From the NCBI GenBank assembly GCA_009193035.1, contig SWDT01000002.1:62001-126000 (forward strand): a stretch of DNA of 64,000 bases, in the 5' to 3' direction. Both the position numbers and the translations under genes were made by a program. Positions 57,631 through 64,000 of the stretch are shown here, piece by piece. How positions within the stretch are numbered: the first letter of the stretch is position 1; the number at the start of each line of letters is the position of its first letter. The notes under the pieces are model-generated. The model was not told where the DNA came from, made no database searches, and saw only the letters and a list, made by a program, of their open reading frames with translations. Origin of the DNA: Halicephalobus mephisto. Its lineage: Eukaryota > Nematoda > Chromadorea > Rhabditida > Panagrolaimidae.

Positions 57631-58453
57631 GCCACAAATGGAATATATGTACAGGAAGAGTTGTGCAACAAAGGAAAGAATATATCAAACAAGGGGAAGA
57701 ACGCAAAAGTGCCTACAGTTGTTGAAGCAAAAGCAGTGCAAACAGCGCATCCGTCAATAGGATCAGCTGGCTTTTTCGGAATCAGAAGTCCAAATCAGAA
57801 AAGAACCAATCAGGAACCAGCGAGTCGATGAAAATGATCCAAAAAGTCGCGTGCTCTTTCGTTTTTTTCGGACGTTTTGCCAAAGCGATTTCTCCTGTGT
57901 TCTCTTGCTCGTCCGGACGTTTTGCCAAAGTGGCCTAAATTGTGTAATTTTTTACTTTTTGGATATTCCGTCAAAGTTATCTAACTTTTGTGATTTATTT
58001 TTTCTGGATATTATATCAAATTATTTTTTACATTCAGTCGTTCATTTCGAGTACATCGCCAAAATTGCTTAAATTTTGTGATTTTCCAACTTTTTCTGGA
58101 TATTCCGCCAAAGATCAAAAACTCTAACATTACAAAACCTGTTGAGACTTGAAACGTCACGCAGGTGGTGCTCCCTGATTAGATGGTCTCAGCACGACCA
58201 CCGTAATCCTAAAAGATTTATATTGTTATGTTATTGTTCAATAATATATTCCCATGAAAAACTGACTTGTTCTACAAAAACCCAATTACATCTCTTCGTA
58301 TTCGTCGTACACAAAGTCACAACAAAATCTTTTTTTTTACTTCCTGAAAATCCCAACATCCACTGATGACTTTTTCACTAACCAATTTTATTCAAGCTAA
58401 AGTTAAAATTTCCCGTGTAAGTAGCGACAAAAGGTCCGATTCTGGAGTCTATT
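57631..58453. other. Intergenic between the GNAT gene and chn-1
   Basis: Positions 57865-58110 hold five or so diverged units with TTCGGACGTTTTGCCAAAG or TGGATATTCCGCCAAAG. At 58163-58205 a GC-richer hairpin is possible (GGTGGTGCT with AGCACGACCACC). The minus-strand AATAAA of the GNAT gene is at about 58387-58392. Confidence 0.5.
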
Positions 58454-61373
58454 TCAGACAGTACACATAGCGTATTCAGTAATGCTGAATACATTCTTCG
58501 AGTCAACCGGGAGTAGTTTCTCAGTGTACATCGGAGTACAAGTAGTCACATGAATCAAAGTTCCAACTGTCAATTTGACATAAATTTTCCTTGCTGTATG
58601 GTTATCCGTCAATGGAAAAAAGAATATCTGTCGATATTGATCAAGATCTCGAACTTCTTCCAATCCTCTACGCAGCAAAGTAGCCGCTATTTCCTAAAAA
58701 CAAAAATAATATTTAAAATTTTACCGTAACTCACAGGAGATTTAGCGATCAAAGGAGATATTCCAATGTCATTCCCCATGGCAGTCCGGATACTGATATA
58801 TCCAACAATTTCCCCATTTTCATCAAAAGCAATTTGAGAAGAAACAGAATTCGGGGCATTCATCCAAGCGTTGAGGTACTTTCCTCGATTTAATCCTCCA
58901 TTATTTTCCATATCAAATCTAACCAAAGCTTCAAAATCAATTAATCTCGAAGCTTCTTGAAGACTCAAAACCTGAATTTTCTCATCGATGGACAGATTAG
59001 TCAACTGAAGATCGGAAACAAGCGCCCGCGCTGTCACCGTCTTTCCAGAGATCTTGTCATAACCGTGAACATTACAGTACTTTGTCACCATAGACTCAAC
59101 CGATATAAGTCCTCGATTAATCCCCACAAAATGAGGGTCCTTAAAAGCCCTACGGAAGAGTTCACTTCCTAATCCCTTCTTTCTATGATCAGGATGGACA
59201 AAGTAGAGCCCTAAGGCGACCAAGGGTTCAGATCCGTTGATGCTCGGATACTTGGCCACAGCAACAGATCCAATGACCTTGTTCACTTCTGAAATTTCAC
59301 TTTTAATCAAAATTTTATTGAAATTTTCTATTTAATTAAAGATTCTAAAATCTTATTGTTGAATCAAGCACTCCATCTTTATTAGGAAACATAACCGACA
59401 AGAGAATACTTGGTCCTGAACGGATTTCTTAATCACCGAAAAGAAATACTTGGTCCCGAGCGGATTCCCATAGCATAGATAAGGAGCGTTTGGTCCCGAG
59501 CGGATTCCCTCAGCACCGAAAAGAAATACTTGGTCCCGAACGGATTCCCTTAGTATTGATAAAAAACATACAGTTCCTCTTGGTGGGAATTGTTGTTTTT
59601 TGCGTGTATCGAGTTCGATACAAATTTTTTTATTGCGCCTCAGGCATCTGTTAAATAAACTTTTCTACGATATTTGCCTGTTTCATCGTTATACAAGCCA
59701 CTCGGATTGACAAATGCAACATTTATAAAAATTTTTGAAAGATTCCAGAATCCGATGAAAACTTTTAAAATACTTTATAACTTTTTAAAACAATAAATTC
59801 TGAAACTTTCAAAGATAATTATGGAGGCTTTTGAATTTTTATGAAAGTTTTTAAAAATTTCATGACAATATTTGAGATTTAGAATCAAATTAAAAATTTT
59901 TAATATATTCAAAAATCTTTCAAAATTTAGAAAAAATAAAAAAATAATTTTGAACTTCAATTTTTTAAAACTTTCTAAAATATCCCAAAATTCGTTCCAG
60001 GATCATTTCGTAACAATTTTTATTAATTTCAAACATAATTTTACTAAGAAAAATAATTTTAAACTTTCTAAAATATCCCAAAATTCGTTCCAGGATCATT
60101 TTGTAATTATACTTTTGACTTTTAACATTCCATTTCCAAAAATAAAATCGTAAAAAATAATCCTTATTTATACTTTCATAAATTTTGATAATATCTGTCT
60201 TAAAAAATCAAAATCCCTTTTAAATCCTTTTCCTTTGGTTAGACAAACTTAAAAAATTCAAAAGAACGCATTTTTCGATAAAACATGCGCAGTCCAGTTT
60301 TTGGTCCTTTTTCCGTCGACGAAAATGCATCAATTTTCTTTTTTCGGTTATTATTCTTTTTTCCGACGTTCAACGACTCAACTCCCAAGACTAAAGCCAT
60401 AGGCAATTCTCAATTTCCCTGGACCAAAAGTCGAAAACAAAAAACTCACTCGTGTCGATAGCGACAATCAAGTTAAAATCTTCTGGACCGAACGCCTTCA
60501 ACCATGTCTCGTAGTCTTCGATCGAGAAAACCCATTTTTCATGGAAGTAAATCTGAAAAATCACAACATCAAAGAAATTGAAAATTAGCATAACTGTTTA
60601 AATTTTTAGAAACTCCTAGAAATCGAGGTTTTAAATAATTTCAAAAATTTTCAAAGAGTTTAGAAAAGGTTATAAATTTTTTTAAAATACAGGAGATTTC
60701 AGAAGTTTGTGTAGAATTCTGAAACGTTTCGAATGTTCCGAGAAGATTCTAGGAGGTTTTGAGCGAAAAAAAATTAAAAAACTAAACTTCGGCAAAGTGC
60801 AAATATTGTCAAATTTGAACTTTTGGCGAAAAGTGAACAAATGCCAAATATTAATGTTTGGCGAAAAGTGACTTACTGCCAAATATTAATGTTTGGCGAA
60901 AAGCGAACAAATGCCAATTAAACTTTTCATATATAATCAAAATCGAAATTTTTTATAAAATTATCTCAGCAAGGATTTCTAGAACTTTGTAAATTTGAAA
61001 TTTTACATAATTCTGAAAGTTTCCACGAGATTTTGGAAGATTTTAGAACTTTTAAAATTTCAAAAAAACAAAAAGCTATGGATCGCATGTTGGATGAAAA
61101 ATTGCTTTAAATTTTTGGCTTAATTTATAATTAATGGGTTTCCCACAACGAAAAAACCACAAAGAACAATGGGATGCCGCCATTTTTCATCAACGACCTT
61201 GGTTGACCTTTCTTGACAGGTCAATGTCAGAAAAACTGCAAAAACAACTTTTTCAATTTTTAAATTAATTTTTACTTAAAAAACAAACTTACAAGTTCGG
61301 CAGTTTCGATCCAGACATCGTGGCCGGGGTTGGTGAAAAATTGAATATGCCTAAATTTTTCTTGAAATGGCAT
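58454..61373 (-). CDS. Double GNAT-fold acetyltransferase-like protein (nematode DUF1248 type), 325 aa
   Basis: Exons 61293-61373, 60450-60552, 58735-59288 and 58454-58693 join in frame to 325 residues. The first GNAT half (about 1-150) includes DVWIETAEL and the acetyl-CoA-binding motif A, LGLYFVHPDHRKKGLGSELF, where R97-K-K-G-L-G102 fits (R/Q)xxGx(G/A). The second half starts near residue 180 with FDENGEIVGYISIR, a degenerate GNAT strand pair, and ends with VGTLIHVTTCTPMYTEKL. This layout matches an expanded nematode family of predicted N-acetyltransferases of unknown substrate. TTTTCAG at about 61402 precedes the ATG by some 30 bases. The frame stays open upstream to 61577, but that part crosses an apparent acceptor and is not used. 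AATAAA lies about 60 bases past the stop. Confidence 0.8.
59405..59570. repeat. Exact 40-bp tandem repeat in the GNAT gene intron
   Basis: TGGTCCCGAGCGGATTCCC or near copies occur at 59411, 59451, 59491 and 59531, a strict 40-base period, separated by AT-richer AAGAAATACT segments. Confidence 0.85.
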
Positions 61374-62184
61374 ATCTGACCGGAAAAATAAACTTTTCCC
61401 AAGCTGAAAATACGCAGCTCTAATCAATAAAATAAAAAAACACGATAAATATAAAAATCGAACAAAAATAAAATTTATATTCAAAAAAAAAATGTTAAAA
61501 AAGTCGAGTTGAGTTGTGCGGCTCCAGCGTTCTTTTCTATTCGGGACCTCGCGTTTGCAGGGCCGGGGACTGGACACGGCCGCGAGGACAAGGAAGACCA
61601 GTCAAGACCAGTCAGTCCGCTTATTCCTTCCTCCCAAAGCTTTTCGTGCTTTCATCACAGAACAAAAATAAAATAAAACAAACCCGATCAATGTGTTAAA
61701 CCTCCTCCAACGAATTCCATGACTGTTCTGCCAAAGCAAAATCTGGCTCAAAAAAAAATTAATTTTTTTTTAAAATCTTTGAAAAATAATTTTTTAAAAA
61801 TAAATTTAAAAAAAAAACAACTTTTTAAAATGAATTTCTTTTTAAAAAATTTTTCTTTAAACAAAAACAAAAAAAAACAATTTTTATATAAATTTAAAAA
61901 AATTTTTTTTATAAATTTTCGAAGAAAAATAACTTTTTTAAAAATATTTTTAAAGAAAAATTATTTTTTTTTATAAATTTTTTTAAAATAATTTTTGTTT
62001 TTTTTTGGAATTTTTAAAAATTATTTTTTTTTATAAATTTTTTTAAAATAATTTTTGTTTTTTTTTGGAATTTTTAAAAATTATTTTTTTTTATAAATTT
62101 TTTTAAAATTATTTTTGTTTTTTTTGGAATTTTTAAAAATTATTTTTTTTTAAATAATATAATTTTGACAGTACCAATTAAAAT
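61374..62184. other. Upstream region of the GNAT gene and AT-rich array
   Basis: A GC-rich patch at 61510-61640 (CCTCGCGTTTGCAGGGCCGG) is the likely promoter area. Positions 61960-62150 contain three nearly identical 60-62 base units with TTATTTTTTTTTATAAATTT and TTTGGAATTTTTAAAAATTA. Confidence 0.55.
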
Positions 62185-62361
62185 TTATCGAAAAAGAGCA
62201 AAATTCCATTTTTGGGCAGAGGAAAAACAGGAATTTTCGTTTGCTATCTTTGAAGGAGGAGAATCAGAACCGACAAACAATTGAGGGAAACCTCGGTCCA
62301 ACCAAACAAGCCAGTTTTCGTGACTGGCAATCCATCTCAATTGAGCCAAAAAAAAATCATC
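62185..62361 (-). CDS. Orphan terminal exon, unrecognised
   Basis: An open stretch of 58 codons runs from a TTTTTAATAG acceptor (62362) to TAA at 62185-62187. It reads as a normal protein (LRWIASHENWLVWLDRGFPQ), in contrast to the AT filler around it. Upstream exons should lie to the right, possibly beyond the window. No family is recognised. Confidence 0.35.
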   Translation of the reverse strand, partial: DDFFLAQLRWIASHENWLVWLDRGFPQLFVGSDSPPSKIANENSCFSSAQKWNFALFR

Positions 62362-62484
62362 CTATTAAAAAAAACAAAAATGTTTGAAAATTTTAGAAAA
62401 ATTATCTTGATGTAAATTTTTAGAATTTTTCAATTTAAAAAAAAAATATAAAATTTTAGATTTTTATCATTTTATTATAAAAAA

Positions 62485-63325
62485 TAAACTAGATCGAAAT
62501 TTTTTGAATTTTCCACTTGGGACCAAGGATTGTGAAATTTTAAATTTAAGTGGTTTTGGAAGCTTTTAGAGTCATATTATTAAAAAATAGAAATATTTAT
62601 AAGAAGTTCCAGAAAATGGTCCCAACACGACTTTTTTGAATTTTCCAGTCGAGACCGGAAATTGTGAAATTTAATGATTATATGTTTTTAGAAGAATCTA
62701 GAATTATAATATTATGAAAATTACAAATAGTTGTAAAAGTTCCAAAAAATGGTCTCAACACGACTTTTCTGAATTTTCCACTTGGGACCAAGGATTGTGA
62801 AATTTTAAATTTAAGTGGTTTTGGAAGCTTTTAGAGTCATATTATTAACAAAATAAAAATATTTATAAGAAGTTCCAAAAAATGGTCCCAACAAGAATTT
62901 TCTGAATTTTCCAGTCGAGACCGAGAATTGTGAAATTTAATGATTATATGGTTTTAGAAGAATCTAGAATTATAATATTATGAAAATTACAAATAGTTGT
63001 AAAAGTTCCAAAAAATGGTCTCAACAAGAATTTTCTGAATTTTCCAGTCGAGACCGGAAATTGTGAAATTTAATGATTATATGGTTTTAGAAGCTTTTAG
63101 AGTCATATTATTGAAAAAATAAAAATATTTAAAAGAAGTTCCAAAAAATGGTCTCAACAAGAATTTTCTGAATTTTCCAGTCGAGACCGGAAATTGTGAA
63201 ATTTAATGATTGTATGGTTTTAGAAGCTTTTAGAGTCATATTATTGAAAAAATAAAAATATTTAAAAGAAGTTCTAAGAAATGGTCCCAACACGAATTTT
63301 TTGAATTTTCCAATCGAGACCTAAA
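62485..63325. repeat. 133-bp tandem repeat array
   Basis: About six units: the word ATGGTC(C/T)CAACA falls at about 62618, 62751, 62884, 63017, 63149 and 63282. Each unit has GAATTTTCCA(C/G)T(C/T)GAGACC and ATTGTGAAATTTAATGATTA. Two alternating subtypes (TTGGGACC and TCGAGACC) are visible. Confidence 0.9.
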
Positions 63326-64000
63326 GTAGTAAAAGTTTGTTTTTTTGAAAGTTCCTGAAAGCTGGAGAACTTTGGAGAATGATGTGTAATCTTATCTAAA
63401 AAACTGTAAGGAATAAAAACCGACGAAAAACGAGTGCAGTGGTGGCGAGAGGGCAAAAGTCAAAGACAAAGTTCGCGTTTGACGGACACGGCTCTCGAGC
63501 AGATCCTCCGTCTGTCGTCGATTGTTTTAATATCCGTTTTAATTTATTTTTTGAACTTTCTCAAATAAAATAATTTTAAAAATTATTGATTTAAGTTCAA
63601 AAAAATTAAAAACTACAGTAGAAAGATTTTTATCATTTTTCTTATCTTTGATGATCGAAAAATAAGTAGTGTTCGCCGGTTATCCTTAATTTTTGCACGT
63701 ATTTTTCTGGAAGATTAAGAAAGTATATAATGGTCTTTGTCTATTTCCGCCAGATTCAGTCGTATTTTTTATGAAAATTACATTATTATAAAAATTTTAA
63801 AAAAATTATTTAAAAATTTTCTCGAAATAAATGTTTAAAAATGTTCAAAATTTTAAAAAATTACATTATTATAAAAATTTTAAAAAAAATTATTTAAAAA
63901 TTACTCAGAAATTGTCTTGAAACGAATGTTTAAAAATCTTTGAAATTATTAAAAATTTCGAAAATTACATTACTGTAAAAATAAAAGACAAATGTTTGGA
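63326..64000. other. Right edge, possible exon or promoter, no gene called
   Basis: A GC-richer stretch at 63430-63535 (GGTGGCGAGAGGGCAAAAGT, GACGGACACGGCTCTCGAGC) stands out from AT-rich flanks and may be a promoter or first exon of the gene ending at 62185. I cannot fix a frame or splice sites. The remaining bases are AT-rich. Confidence 0.4.

Noticed and set aside
61272..61577. Longer GNAT protein starting at 61577 with a membrane segment
   Set aside because: The extra frame crosses a strong TTTTCAG acceptor and an AT-rich intron-like stretch. The ATG at 61373 gives a better fit.

Overview
The window looks like nuclear DNA of a nematode, most likely a Caenorhabditis-like rhabditid. It is very AT-rich, with genes split by short AT-rich introns that have plain GT...AG ends and TTTTCAG/TTTTTAG acceptors. 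Several start codons sit a few bases after such an acceptor, as expected for spliced-leader trans-splicing. Recognisable genes match nematode families (SAN-1/MAD3, CHN-1/CHIP, DPFF-1, prefoldin 2, POP1, a TAF10-like protein). I saw no prokaryotic operon, CRISPR array, rRNA or convincing tRNA.

Layout. Positions 1-23.5 kb are essentially a gene desert made of repeats: AT-rich low-complexity DNA, private minisatellites, several copies of an element carrying a 44-bp satellite with ATCGAT at its core, a composite array of small palindromic elements, and pogo/Tigger-like MITEs. From 23.59 to 33.88 kb one minus-strand gene encodes a complete 591-residue lysosomal phospholipase B-like hydrolase in ten exons. 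Its eighth intron is 5.9 kb long and filled with satellite and MITE sequence. At 35.5-36.6 kb there is a weakly supported minus-strand gene. At 36.99-40.22 kb a plus-strand gene encodes a secreted Ly6-like, probably GPI-anchored protein.

From 42.3 kb the window becomes gene-dense: a dual-specificity phosphatase (+) with a TAF10-like gene (-) nested in its intron, prefoldin subunit 2 (-), the RNase P/MRP subunit POP1 (-), an unrecognised coiled-coil protein (-), the BAF-complex protein DPFF-1 (-), the spindle-checkpoint protein SAN-1/MAD3 (+), the chaperone-linked ubiquitin ligase CHN-1/CHIP (-) and a double-GNAT protein (-). Near 62.2 kb there is one orphan terminal exon.

The gene-rich part is mostly housekeeping (chromatin and transcription, RNA processing, protein folding and quality control, mitotic checkpoint). 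dpff-1 and san-1 are divergent and share a 0.8-kb upstream region with an E2F-type site. san-1/chn-1 and DUSP/pfd-2 converge. The most notable protein observation is that SAN-1 keeps an ABBA motif and a second KEN box while its first KEN box reads LEN. The most notable DNA observation is the set of nested repeat architectures in the left half. All exon models were built by hand from splice sites and reading frame and need RNA evidence.
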